From Ryuthela nishihirai (taxonomy: Eukaryota; Arthropoda; Arachnida; Araneae; Heptathelidae): a stretch of 64,000 nt of DNA. The DNA lies in contig JAWZYU010000025.1 of NCBI GenBank assembly GCA_038380435.1, positions 49,670,691-49,734,690 of the forward strand, read 5' to 3'. Numbering within the stretch: the first letter of the stretch is position 1; each line of letters starts with the position of its first letter. The translations under genes and the position numbers were made by a program. This document shows, in pieces, positions 1-9,629 of the stretch. The notes under the pieces were generated by a model. The model was not told where the DNA came from. It did no database searches and saw only the letters and a program-made list of their open reading frames with translations.

Positions 1-99
1 CGAACAATCCGTGAACATTTCAATTAATTTTATTTTCTTCTGTTATTTGAATGTTACAAACTATATTTATGGAGGTTTGGGAATCAAGAATACAAGAGG

Positions 100-486
100 G
101 TTGGGCTGTTTTACCTCTGAGCGGCACTTTTTTGCACACCATGGGCTAAATGGCCAGGTCACATGGAGGACCCCGAAGGCTCAAAGAAGGTTGGGGAGGG
201 GACCCACTGGAACAGCTGTTGGGAGACAGATGATAGCTCCCCATCAAGGCCATCCAGCAGTTTAACGCGCACAGGGTATGGCTCTCCCGCACACGGGGCC
301 ACGGTTTAACGTCCCATCCGACGGACGGCGGCCTTTCCAAGCCCACCGGTGTCCCCTACTGACCGTGGGCAGGGCGGGGAATTTTGCAGAGATAAATCTC
401 AACGCTGACTCAGCTGGGACTCGAACCTGGGAACTACAGATTACGAGCCTGGCGCGCTACCGACTGAGCCACCCCCGCCCCTCAAT
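100..486 (-). mobile_element. SINE-A, full length, young
   Basis: The copy reads tail to head on the plus strand, from the complement of the AAAACAACCC tail to a head ending in CCACCCCCGCCCC. The tRNA-like head has B box GGGACTCGAACC (complement) near 417-429. An 11-bp target-site duplication, AATACAAGAGG, lies at 89-99 and 487-497. An open frame of about 85 codons on the plus strand is antisense to the SINE and is not a gene. Confidence 0.93.
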
Positions 487-514
487 AATACAAGAGGTTA
501 CCGCAAGTTATCAG

Positions 515-845
515 TTAGGTTGTTTTACCTCTGAGTAGTATTTTTTCTCTCCACACAATGGGCTAATATACCAGGTCACAAGGACCCCAAGGGCTCAGAG
601 AAGGTTAGGAAAGGAGACCCGGTGAACAGCTATTAGGAGACAGATGGACGCCTCACATCAAAGCCATCCAGTGTATTCGTTATCATGCACAAGGAGTCCA
701 CATCCGATGGGCGATACTCTTTCCAACATCAACGGTGTTGCCTTTCTTATTGAGAGCAAAGCTGAGAAATTTCTCATCGCAGGCACATTAGAGATTCAAA
801 GCTGGAAACTGCAGATTACGAGCCTGACGCTTCGGTTGTGGAGTT
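515..845 (-). mobile_element. SINE-A, old diverged copy
   Basis: It starts with TAGGTTGTTTTACCTCTGAG and keeps the order of SINE-A blocks (CACAATGGGCTAA, CAGGTCACA, GGCTCAGAGAAGG, GGAGACAGATGG, CATCCAG) down to CTGCAGATTACGAGCCTG of the tRNA-like head. It has many substitutions and several deletions. No target-site duplication is recognisable. Confidence 0.8.
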
Positions 846-1779
846 GGAGATTAATACTCATTACTGAGAATCTTAGATGCGGAATTCACTTCTTTTAATT
901 TACTTTAAACTTAATTCTCCGGTTATGTTACTTTGGTGTGCCACTGTTCGGGAAGAGGGACTATTCCGTAACGAATAATAAAGAATTTCATTAATCCATT
1001 GGTCTACTGTGTCAGCATTTTTTTTTTTCGTGCTATAGAACCCCACTTAGCAGATGTTTTAATGATTACTTATTGATGAGGACTGTGATCTTCCTTCCTG
1101 ATGACTGGGGAATCTTCGCAAGATATGTTTTTTATGAAATTTAACCATGTCTCATGACCCACTGATTGAGAATGTGCACCTGGTTCGATCCCAAAAGTAA
1201 TAGAATAAAAAAGTCTCTCTTAACAGCACTTGTGATTCTAAAATGAATGCCCACTCATCACTATTGGCCCTTATATTCAAACTATTGCAATTATTTCATT
1301 TAATAAAATACCTCTATATTTAAAAGTTTGCATAATGATTATTTCAATATTAGACAGTTTTTTATGAAACCAGATAATATATTATTAAATATTACAGCTG
1401 TCATAACTTTTCAAATAACGAATAAAAAACGTTGAAAATCTAGATTAAAATAGATTTGATTATGATCTTTATATTCAGTCACTTTTTTACATTTAATGTG
1501 TATTTTAGCAGTTATAGAGCTCCGAATTTAGATTACCATTGATATAATATGAAAATTTTCTAATGATTTGGTAGGACAGTGGCAGCTCATCTCTAATATT
1601 TTTGGTTGGGGTTTTGACTACTGTAGGCAGGAGGGCCCACGTGTAAGAAGAAGGAAAAACAACAGGCAGATACCTGATATTGAATAGAACCGAATAGGAC
1701 TGAAAAGACGTTTCTTAAGGCATATAACCTTTTTTTTCAGCAATTATCGAAAAGCATTATTTAACAAAAATTCATTCAG
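846..1779. other. AT-rich sequence, nothing recognised
   Basis: No sustained coding frame, tandem period or copy of the repeat families seen elsewhere in the window is apparent here. Confidence 0.5.
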
Positions 1780-1930
1780 AGACGTATCTAGGGTATCCGG
1801 CACACCCCCAAAAAAATCCGACCGTCGTACACGAAATCTTAAACTTGCTTGCTGTCTTGAAATCCAAAACAAGGTGTCTTTCGACAATTTTAATTTAGAT
1901 CCATGGTATATGTCCGACACTAAAAATAGA
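1780..1930 (+). repeat. Dispersed repeat DR-D, copy 1
   Basis: It begins GACGTATCTAGGGTA and ends TGTCCGACACTAAAAA. The same order of blocks (TGAAATCCAAAACA, ACAATTTTA, CCGACACTAAAAA) recurs at 4267-4400. It is an unclassified interspersed family, recognised only because two copies lie in this window. Confidence 0.55.
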
Positions 1931-2447
1931 TTTAAAAAACAAAAATAAAATTTTATTCCATATAGAATATTATTTTAACATTTCCTGTCCGGTGGAATAT
2001 TTTAGTAATTGGTAATTGGGGAACTCTACTCAAATCTTATTCTCATATCCCCCAAATAAATTCTCGCCCCTCCCCCAGAAACTAAAACCCCGAACCCTCC
2101 CTGAGCTTAAATTAATTCTCGCCCGTCCCGCAGAAATTAAATCTTGGGTACGTGCTTACTAGGGGGGGGGGGGAAGGGGGAGGACATTATTCAGACAGAG
2201 CGATGTTCTGGTATAAAATAGCTCCCTCCGATTTAGTGATCTTTAAAAACAAATTGAAAAAATGTGCTATATGTGCATGCTTAATATGCTTTTGCTTCAG
2301 TTTTGGTTACTTATATTCTCGAGCGGGGGGGGGGGGGGGTCGATGGCATCATTGCATCTCTCTAGATTCCCTTCCAACTTCTGAAATATTGTAAATTATC
2401 TGATGACTGAAAGTCAATAGCCAATTTAATGACTCGTACATTTTAAC
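1931..2447. other. Low-complexity region with poly-G runs
   Basis: Contains C-rich stretches with TTCTCGCCC repeated twice (2062 and 2117), a run of ten or more G at 2162-2173 and a longer G run at 2325-2339. Open frames here come from the G tracts. No gene is supported. Confidence 0.5.
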
Positions 2448-2715
2448 CAGCCGTCCCGTGGCCGAGTGGTTAGCACGCTTGGCTACTGATCTAAGTGGAC
2501 CTGGGTTCGAGCCCCGGATAAGGCATAAATGTTTGTGTTGTTTTTCTGATGAGGTCCTGCCATCTTCTCAGACCTTCTACTATGGCATATAAACTGACAG
2601 GCTCCTGTCAGTTTATATGCCATAGTAGAAGGTCTGAGAAGGTCCTCAAGCAGCTGCTGCCACAGAGAAGGTCCTCTGTGGCAAGCAGCTGCTTGAGGGG
2701 GTATTTATTTTTTTA
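2448..2715 (+). mobile_element. SINE-B with internal fold-back rearrangement
   Basis: The head has A box TGGCCGAGTGG and B box GGTTCGAGCCCC; the tail is GGGGGTATTTATTT. The body differs from all other copies. A near-perfect inverted repeat with 38-bp arms (about 2563-2600 and 2603-2640) is followed by a second inverted repeat with arms CCTCAAGCAGCTGC and its complement (about 2643-2700). Each spacer is only a few bases. The extra arms are inverted copies of neighbouring SINE-B sequence. Confidence 0.88.
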
Positions 2716-2777
2716 TTTACATTAACCAGAAGTAATAGCTTGAAGTTTATATTTGAGTGGAAGTTGGGAGTTAGAAG

Positions 2778-3106
2778 AGTTGTTTACCTCTGAGCGGCAA
2801 CACAATGGGCAGGTCACACGACCCTGAAGGCTCAGAGAAAGTTGGGGGCAGCTGTTGAGAGACTGATGGTAGTCTCCCGCCAGCCTGTTCTCCAACGTGC
2901 ACAGGGTATGGCTCTCCCGCACTCGGAGCTACGGCTTAACGTCCCATCCGACGGACGGTGGCCTTTCCAAACCTATCTGTATCCCCAACTCACCGTGTGC
3001 AGGGAGTTTTGCGGAGATAAATCTCGACACTGGCCCAGCTGGGACTCGAATCTCGGAACTGCAGATTACGAGCCTGGCGCGCTACCGACTGAGCCACCTC
3101 CGTCCC
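2778..3106 (-). mobile_element. SINE-A, moderately diverged
   Basis: Runs from TTGTTTACCTCTGAGCGGC through GGCTCTCCCGCACTCGG and CATCCGACGGACGG to the tRNA-like head ending GAGCCACCTCCGTCCC. Several internal deletions shorten it relative to the family. Confidence 0.87.
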
Positions 3107-3109
3107 GAG

Positions 3110-3800
3110 TTGAATAGGCCTGAGAATACTCATACAAAGTGGATGAGTCCTTGTTTCGTTAAAATCCAAGATACGGATTAATGGAGAAGCCGGATTAGAA
3201 TAGATAACATTAACTGAATTGCTTTCATTGCATATTTTTAATAAAGATACTTTGAATTGTTCCATCCCCCATCTCAGATACAAAGTGTTGAAAGGAAAAA
3301 GGGTGTTTGCTTTAATTTTTCGTGGAGTGGAAACATTTCTTCTAACGTAGAAGCAAGCAAGCAATGTGGCTCAACTGAGACAAACGGCAAGAGATGGCGC
3401 TAGCAGTTCAGCTCACTTTAACCGGATGTGGCGTCGCTCACGCATGTTTGCATGAGAAATCTCCGCGTTAGTGATTTCCAGGTTCTGTTTGTCAGAGCAA
3501 ACACGAAAACGAGGAAACATGGAAAGTAATCTCTTTAGAGCAAATGACAAATCATGACGAGTAGGAAACATTCTTCAACTGCTCCGGACTCTTCCGTATC
3601 TGAGATCGCAATGTCACGTGAAACATTCAACTTTGAATAACGAGATTCAACACAAGACAGTTTGATGTAGTTGGTATACAATGAGCCTCGATATCTTCCC
3701 TGTTTTGGATTTGAAGATAATCTTGATATCGTATCCAGAAAGCGAGTACTGTAGATAAGTTTGTCGCTTTTCAGTACATAAAATAATTCTTGAGGTTTTA
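3110..3800. other. Unassigned single-copy-like sequence
   Basis: Mixed composition with short open frames on the minus strand (up to about 100 codons) that show no recognisable domain. No repeat family of this window is visible. Confidence 0.4.
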
Positions 3801-4069
3801 GGTTGTTTTTCTTCTGAGCTGCACTTTTTTTGCACAAAATGGTCTAAATAATTGGACTTCAACGTCTCAGAGATGATTGGCGGAAATGGACACGCTGGAC
3901 AGCTGTTAGCAGATAGATGGCAGTCTTTCTTCAAGGCCATACAGGGCGTTTTTCAAAGTGCAGAGGGTATGCCTCTCTTGCACACGGGTGGATATCTTTA
4001 TGTCCTACCCGACGGACGGCGACCTTACCAAGCCCATCGGTATTCCTCTTTCTGACCAAGGACAGAGGT
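3801..4069 (-). mobile_element. SINE-A, old copy, split by SINE-B
   Basis: Starts GGTTGTTTTTCTTCTGAGC and follows SINE-A order to CTGACCAAGGACAGAGGT. A SINE-B interrupts it at 4070-4236, after which AGCAGAGATAAATCTCAACG (4237-4256) continues the same SINE-A toward its head. Confidence 0.82.
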
Positions 4070-4236
4070 TTAAAATAATAAAAATAAATAAATACCCCTC
4101 AAGCAGCTGCTTGCCACAGAGGTCTGATAGGAGCCTGTCAGTTTATATGCCACAGTAGGAGATCTGAGAGGATGGCAGGACCTCAGCAGAAAAACAACAC
4201 ACATATCCATGCCTTACCCGGGGCTCGAACCCAGGT
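4070..4236 (-). mobile_element. SINE-B nested in an old SINE-A
   Basis: Contains the reverse complement of the SINE-B tail (AATAAATACCCCTCAAGC), body and B box (GGGGCTCGAACCCAGG). The part upstream of the B box, including the A box, is missing, so this copy is 5' truncated. The short motif AGGT occurs at both junctions and may be a short duplication. Confidence 0.88.
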
Positions 4237-4266
4237 AGCAGAGATAAATCTCAACGTTGGGTTAGG

Positions 4267-4400
4267 TACAAGGACGTACCCAGGGGAAAGGGGAGAGGGG
4301 CCCTGGAGTACGAAATTCCAAACTTAATATTTGCTTTGAAATCCAAAACACTTGCTTTGTATAATTTTAGCCCCATGTTTTATGACCGACACTAAAAATC
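4267..4400 (+). repeat. Dispersed repeat DR-D, copy 2
   Basis: GACGTACCCAGGGG at the start, then TACGAAATTCCAAACTTAA, TGAAATCCAAAACA and CCGACACTAAAAA at the end, in the same order as at 1780-1930. It is followed by C-rich low-complexity sequence to about 4440. Confidence 0.55.
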
Positions 4401-4514
4401 CCCCCCACCACCCCAAAAAAAAATTCCTGGAGCCTTCCCGATACTGAATTATCGGGCTTCCCCCTCCCCAAATAAAAAAATTAATTAATTAAAAAAAGAA
4501 AAACAATCAGTGCC

Positions 4515-4600
4515 TTCTTTATGACCACGAACTGGGTAGGGGATAAAACTCAACGATGACGAAATTGGGACTAGAACCTGGGAACCGCCGATTACGATGG
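4515..4600 (-). mobile_element. SINE-A head fragment, old
   Basis: GGATAAAACTCAACGATGAC, then GGGACTAGAACCTGGGAAC and GATTACGA correspond to the junction of body and tRNA-like head of SINE-A. The rest of the element is absent. Confidence 0.6.
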
Positions 4601-4604
4601 TGAC

Positions 4605-5039
4605 TCTAGTTCAAGAAGATCGCGCAAGCGAAATGAGGCGACAGGCCAGTTTGATCTAAAGTTGAATGGGAGTGAGTGGAATGAGGTTCCGTGAAAAAAA
4701 ATAACACCATTCCAGTTAAAACGTAAAACAAACATTGTGTTGTTTGGAAAAATAACAGCATTCATAAAAGTTTCATTTGTAGTCACGATATATAATCGCC
4801 CTAAATTTAATTTTAAATTTATATCTCTGGGATTTGGAATGAATTCTTTCACTTTTTTTTGCGTGATTGGCAAAATAACCGAGTCTCAAAGCTCAGGAAA
4901 AAAAAAACAAATATTCCTTTTTAATTATTATATTTCAATGTCAAATATTACTTGATCACTTTGTATATTACATAAATGTTCCAAACTACATCATCACCCA
5001 TATTAAAGATTAAAATAAAAATAAAACATTTCCACTAAA
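4605..5039. other. AT-rich sequence, nothing recognised
   Basis: Short open frames occur on both strands without recognisable domains. No repeat family is visible. Confidence 0.4.
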
Positions 5040-5175
5040 ATAGGAGGCTACTATTTTTTCATGAAATAACAGTTTAAATCACTCTTAAAATACCGCTCTT
5101 CATCTCCACTCTTATAACGTCCTTCTTCACAATTATCAATTATGGAATTTTTTTTTCCTCCATTCTTACAATAGA

Positions 5176-5274
5176 GCCAACGGCAGTACCAAACTGAAAA
5201 CCCCGGATCACCGAAGTTAAGCAGCTTTGAGCGGGTCAGTACTTGGGTTAGTGAACACCGTCGTGTAGTTGGCT
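5176..5274 (+). pseudogene. 5S rRNA-like sequence (pseudogene or SINE head)
   Basis: GCCAACGGCAGTACCA at the start, GATCACCGAAGTTAAGCAGC in the middle, GTCAGTACTTGG downstream and GTAGTTGGCT at the end match the order of conserved blocks in eukaryotic 5S rRNA, including the internal promoter region. It is about 99 nt against about 119 nt for a real 5S RNA, with a gap before GATCACCG, so it should not form a normal ribosomal RNA. It is joined directly to SINE-B body sequence. Confidence 0.8.
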
Positions 5275-5396
5275 AAAAAAATCTGGTGAGGCACCGTCAA
5301 TCTCAGAGATCCTTCTACTATGGCATATTAAACTGACAGGCTCCTGTCTGACCTCTGTGGCAAGCAGCTGCTTGAGGAGGTATTTATTTATTTTTT
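5275..5396 (+). mobile_element. SINE-B body fused to a 5S-like head
   Basis: After seven A residues, TCTGGTGAGG, CTTCTACTATGGCATAT, AACTGACAGGCTCCTGTC and CAAGCAGCTGCTTGAGG follow SINE-B order to the TATTTATTTATTTT tail. The usual tRNA head is missing; the 5S-like block at 5176-5274 takes its place at the normal head-body junction. Confidence 0.78.
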
Positions 5397-5543
5397 GCAA
5401 TGGTACTTTCTGCTTAAATATGAAGCTGGTCTTCCTCTGCGAAGGAACACAATTTTCTTCGATTCTTACAATGACATTCTTCACTTAAATATGTAGCTGC
5501 TCTCCCTCCACCAAGCAACACACTATTCTTCCACTCTTACAAT

Positions 5544-5735
5544 CCCGTCCCGTGACCGAGTGGGTAGTGCGCTTGGCTACTGATCTAAGGGACCTGGGTT
5601 CGAGCGCCGGGTAAGGCATGGATGTTTGTGTTGTTTTTCTGCTGAGGTCCTGCCATCCTCACAGACCTTCTACTATGGCATATAAACTGTCAGAAGTCTG
5701 TGGCAAGCAGCTGCTTGAGGGGTATTTATTTATTT
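5544..5735 (+). mobile_element. SINE-B, near full length
   Basis: Head CCCGTCCCGTGACCGAGTGG with B box GGGTTCGAGCGCC, then the usual body. It has a small internal deletion around AAACTGTCAGAAGTCTG. The tail is GGTATTTATTTATTTT. It is inserted in the 72-bp minisatellite. Confidence 0.92.
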
Positions 5736-6296
5736 TAAACAGTGATATTTTCCGCATACATATGAAGCTACTGTTGCTTAAATGCGGGGCTGCTCCTTTT
5801 TGGCGAATAGCTGTATTTGCAGTTACTCTTAAAATTCTTATTGCTTTAAGTGAAAATATGGAGAATTAAATTATAAATTCTATAGCATAGGAAGTAATTT
5901 TTTTCTTTGCCTAGAAGTAAATTTTAAATCACTCTTCTAACAGAGTCATCCTCATAAACATTAGGTTATTTTTTCCTCTTTGAACAACAGGATTGGTATC
6001 TACGCCATATTATGCACCGACTTCTTCCTATGAGACTATTTTACTTTTAAAAGAGGAGTAGGATTATAGTCAGTCTTATAAAGCATCCACTTCTTATAAA
6101 TGAGGCTACTTTCCTTTAGAATAACAGGATTTGATGTCAAATTCCAATTCATCCACTTTTTCTATACGAGACTACATTCCCTTCACAGAACAGCAGGGCT
6201 ATCTGCCACTCTTGTAAATAGCCACTTTTTAAACATAAGGTTTCACTTTCTTCACAGAGTGTCAGGATTTGAAGTCATTGCAATATGGAATATATA

Positions 6297-6480
6297 TCGC
6301 TTGGCTACTGACCTAAGGGACCTGGGTTCGAGCCCCGGGTTAAGGCATGGATGTATATGTCGTTTTTCTGCTGAGGTCCTGCCATCCTCTCAGATCTTTC
6401 TACTATGGCATATAAACTGACATGCTCCTGTCAGACCTCTGTGGCAAGTAGCTGCTTGAGGGGGTATTTATTTATTTATT
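6297..6480 (+). mobile_element. SINE-B, 5' truncated
   Basis: Starts at TCGCTTGGCTACTGACC, so the A box is lost. It keeps B box GGTTCGAGCCCCGGG, the body and a TATTTATTTATTTATTT tail. Confidence 0.92.
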
Positions 6481-6861
6481 TGCCTTATAAATGAAACTAT
6501 ACTTATCTTTACGTTCTTCTCAGAACAACAGGATTATTAGTAACTCTTGCAAAGCATCCACATCTTATATATGAGGCTACACCTGCTTTACAGAATAGAA
6601 GGAATTGTATTAATAGTAGTAACGCATCAGTATCTTATAAAATAGGCTATATACCTCAGGCACTAAAAGAATAGATAGTTCAGGATTTTTATAAAACTCA
6701 TCAACAAATCGGAACTGGAAGTTTTTATTAATCGTAAGGGCTGCTTTTTTTTGCTTCCTTCATAAGGAATGCAAAATTTTTGCACACATTCAGAATTGCA
6801 TTGTGTCTGAACTTCACTTTTATGCCCACAACGGGCATACTTTCATCTCTAAGAAAATTAA

Positions 6862-7008
6862 AATAAATAATAAATACCACCTCAAGAAGCTGCTTGCAAT
6901 AAAGGTCTGACAGGAGTCTTAGTTTATACGTCATAGCAGAAGTTCTGTGAGGATGGCGGGACATCAGCAGAAAAATAACACAAACATCCATCCTCACCCT
7001 AGGTTAAG
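6862..7008 (-). mobile_element. SINE-B, 5' truncated, diverged
   Basis: The complement of the tail (AAATAATAAATACCACCTCAAG) leads into the body with CAGCAGAAAAATAACACAAAC. It stops near CCCTAGG, before the B box, so the tRNA-like head is missing. Confidence 0.82.
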
Positions 7009-7224
7009 CATTCTTTTAATGCCTAAGAGTATTTATCTGAGAACTTCGAAAACTCCTTAGAGATGATATGATTACTAAGGTCTGTCTATATGAGAATTTT
7101 CCTATGTAACAAAATCTTTCTAATTACACGTAGATTGCCTAGTTTCAATAGCTAAGGAGCGATCAAATTACGAAGTAATTTAAAATTCCAACCATATATT
7201 GTCTACTCCATAACACGGTTTGAG
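7009..7224. other. AT-rich spacer, nothing recognised
   Basis: No repeat or coding signal seen. Confidence 0.4.
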
Positions 7225-7607
7225 TTGGGTTGTTTTACCTCTGAGCGGCACTTTTTTGCACACCATGGGCTAAATGGCCAGGTCACATGGACCCCGAAGG
7301 CTCAGAGAAGGTTGGGGGAGGGGACCCATTGGAACAGCTGTTGGGAGACATATGGTAGCCTCCCGTCAAGGCCATCCAGCGTGTTCTTTAACGTGCACAG
7401 GGTATGTCTCTCCCACACACGGGGCCACGGCTTAACGTCCCATCCGACGGAAGGCGGACCTTTCCAAGCCCATCGGTGTCCCCTACTGACCGTGGGCAGG
7501 GCGGGGAATTTTGCGGAGATAAATCTCAACGCTGACTCAGCTGGGACTCGAACCTGGGAACTACAGATTCGAGCCTGGCGCACTACCGATTGAGCCACCC
7601 CCGCCCC
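7225..7607 (-). mobile_element. SINE-A, full length, young
   Basis: Complete from the TTGGGTTGTTTTACCTCTGAG end to the GAGCCACCCCCGCCCC end. TTTGAG flanks both sides (about 7219-7224 and 7613-7618) and may be a short target-site duplication. Confidence 0.92.
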
Positions 7608-7802
7608 GAGAATTTGAGTAGTATGATTTAAACATAACACTTACTTAAATCATACTCGTCGTTACTTATGTGATCATAAGTAACGAGTGTTATCCTTGTA
7701 TGACACATTTGCATTGAACTCTTATCTCTACATTGCACTGAACTAGTTAAAGGAACGAATGGAATTCCTTCTGTTCGACATCAGGATATTTCCGTTCGTT
7801 TG

Positions 7803-8076
7803 GGTGCGAAGGCTGGCTCAGTCGGTAACATATCTGACTCGTAAGAGTCCCAACCGTGTTAGAGTTTAGATTTATCGCTACTAGATCATCTCCCTGCTGT
7901 TTGTCAGAAAGGAAAGACCTATCAGCTTGGCAAGGCCGCCGTTTTTCAGATGGAATATGAAACAGTGGTTCGGCGGACAGGAAAACCACATCTTGTGCAA
8001 GTTAAAGAACACGCTGAATGGTCTTGACAGGATGCTTCCATTCCTAACAGTTGTCCAGTGGGTCCTCTTTCAGTTC
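7803..8076 (+). mobile_element. SINE-A, old diverged copy
   Basis: GGCTGGCTCAGTCGGTAACA (A-box region), then AAGGCCGCCG, GTTAAAGAACACGCTGAATGG, CTTGACAGGATGCTTCCATT and CAGTGGGTCC follow SINE-A order on the plus strand. The 3' tail is missing and the B box is degraded. Confidence 0.8.
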
Positions 8077-8368
8077 GTAATCCCAGTTTCTAATTGTGTG
8101 CAAAATAAATGTTATTAACTTAATTGGATTGAAACCTCTTCCTTTTGGTATAACTTAGTCTTTCAGTCTCCCCTGATATTTATCAATTACGATTCAATTC
8201 TTTACATCAGTTAGGAAGATGAACTAGTCCTCCAATCAAAGGGAGGTGAGGATAACACATAACAAAAATAAATTTTACTTACTGCTACTTATATCTTCAA
8301 TCTAATTCTTTTTGCAATTATTTTATTCCCTCTTTACGTAATTGGCTATTTTATCAAACCGCGATTTA
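8077..8368. other. AT-rich spacer, nothing recognised
   Basis: No coding frame or repeat recognised. Confidence 0.4.
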
Positions 8369-9333
8369 TCTATATAATAAAAGAAGGTGTGTCTGTCTGT
8401 GGCAGCCATAACTCATCGGGAATTCAACGTACACACTCCAAATTTTCAGAGAAGGTTTCTGGTTGTGGTCCGGATTGCAGTGCCAAATTTCAGGTCGAAA
8501 GTCTAAAAGGGGAGCTTGCTAGAACCAAAAACATTTACCTGCTATTCCTACGGGAAACGAGAATCGCTGTCAAATTTACTGTTGCCATTTATTGCTTCCT
8601 AACTGTGAAAGAGTTAAAGTAGCATTTAAATCTGCTGCAAATCTGATGCCGTTGCCAGATTCCCCACATTTCCAAAAGCATCATTTAGGCGTTCCATTGC
8701 AGCAAGGGACTTGATTTTCTAACCAAACATGGGGTCTGGCACGGGAAACCTGCCTGCGAAATTTGGGATCTTTCGGCGAAGTACATCGAGAATTACAGAA
8801 TGCCAAAATCTGACGAAATAAATATCTCGATCGTTTGCCACTGGCTCTGATAGCGCGCGCAGATGTTGAAAGTGTGATAAAATGTCGGGGGAGGGGGGAA
8901 TGGATACTCACAAAACTAAAAATTAGTGCAGGAAACAACAAAGTATGCAGATTAAAAGTGATACAGGAGCTGTCACAATTTGTGTAGAAACGAAACGAAG
9001 GGCTTAGTGAGAACCTGATTTTTTAACCAATCACGGGCCACACAGGGTACGCTCTGTAGGAAATTTGGACCGAATATCACGGGAGCCACAGGGGGCCAAA
9101 ATCTGTGGTAACGGAAATAAAATCTCGATAGCTTACGCAGAAACTGAGCCACGGGCTATGAGGAATGCTCGCTGACGTCAACAACGATACGGGAAAATTT
9201 CTTCCTGTTGAAAAACTATGTTAAAGAGCCAGGGGTGGGGGGGGGGTTTACAAAATTTATCTTTAGTGCCATGAAAATAAAAAATATAAAGATTAAAAGT
9301 GATACCCGGGCAGCGCCGGGTACGTTCAGCTAG
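8369..9333 (+). mobile_element. Helitron-like element, non-autonomous
   Basis: The 5' end is TCTATATAATAAAAGAAGG, followed by GTGTCTGTCTGT. The 3' end has a GC-rich hairpin (ACCCGG/CCGGGT arms at 9304-9321), ten bases, then CTAG, with T next. A 5' TC, a subterminal hairpin and a 3' CTRR without terminal inverted repeats or a target duplication are the Helitron end signature. No Rep/helicase frame is present, so it would need proteins from elsewhere. A different AT-rich element with similar ends cannot be excluded. Confidence 0.68.
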
Positions 9334-9454
9334 TATAAAAATAAATAAATTACTCCTCAATCAGCTGCTTGCCTTAAAGGTCTGACGGAAACCTCTCAAT
9401 GTAATATGCCATTAAAATTTGTGAAAAAGGCAAGACCTTTGCAAAAAGACAAGT
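9334..9454 (-). mobile_element. SINE-B 3' part, old
   Basis: AAATAAATAAATTACTCCTC, CAGCTGCTTGCC and AAAGGTCTGACGG correspond to the complement of the SINE-B tail and body. It abuts the Helitron-like 3' end. The head is missing or unrecognisable. Confidence 0.65.
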
Positions 9455-9629
9455 TCCTACTGTGCCTGCGTGGAGATTTTCTCCATTAAACTCTATTCTG
9501 CTCTCGTGACAAAGTGGACACTAATGAACATAGAAAAGAAGCCGTCGATACGATGAGACATTATAATGTTGCTCCCTATGCAGGAGAGCCGTACGTAGTG
9601 CACGATAAACCCGTTCATCTGATGGAATT
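9455..9629 (+). mobile_element. Old SINE-A, 5' portion, host of the 125-bp satellite
   Basis: GCGTGGAGATTTTCTCC matches the SINE-A start GCGTTGAGATTTATCTCC. CCGTTCATCTGATGGAATTA (9611-9630) aligns with CCGTCCGTCGGATGGGACGTTA, the SINE-A segment immediately before the satellite-homologous part. The middle (9520-9600) is longer than expected and contains a partial extra block, GGAGAGCCGTACG. The 3' continuation is found only beyond the array, at 20839-20925. Confidence 0.7.

Larger units (their letters stand above)
5040..6690. repeat. Degenerate 72-bp minisatellite, interrupted by SINEs
   Basis: Units of roughly 70-75 bp recur with strong divergence. Recurring blocks are CTTAAATATGAAGCTG or CTTATAAATGAGGCTAC, a TTCCTTCACAGAACAACAGG-like block and CACTCTTACAA. 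Clear units lie at about 5400-5540 (two adjacent), 6070-6290 and 6480-6690. Three SINE-B-type insertions (5275-5396, 5544-5735, 6297-6480) split the array. Confidence 0.65.

Noticed and set aside
2152..2394. 80-codon frame with glycine runs
   Set aside because: Created by poly-G tracts; no domain and no similarity between flanking parts.
5176..5274. Functional 5S rRNA gene
   Set aside because: About 20 bases shorter than a real 5S RNA, with an internal deletion, and fused to a SINE-B body instead of ending in a T-run terminator.
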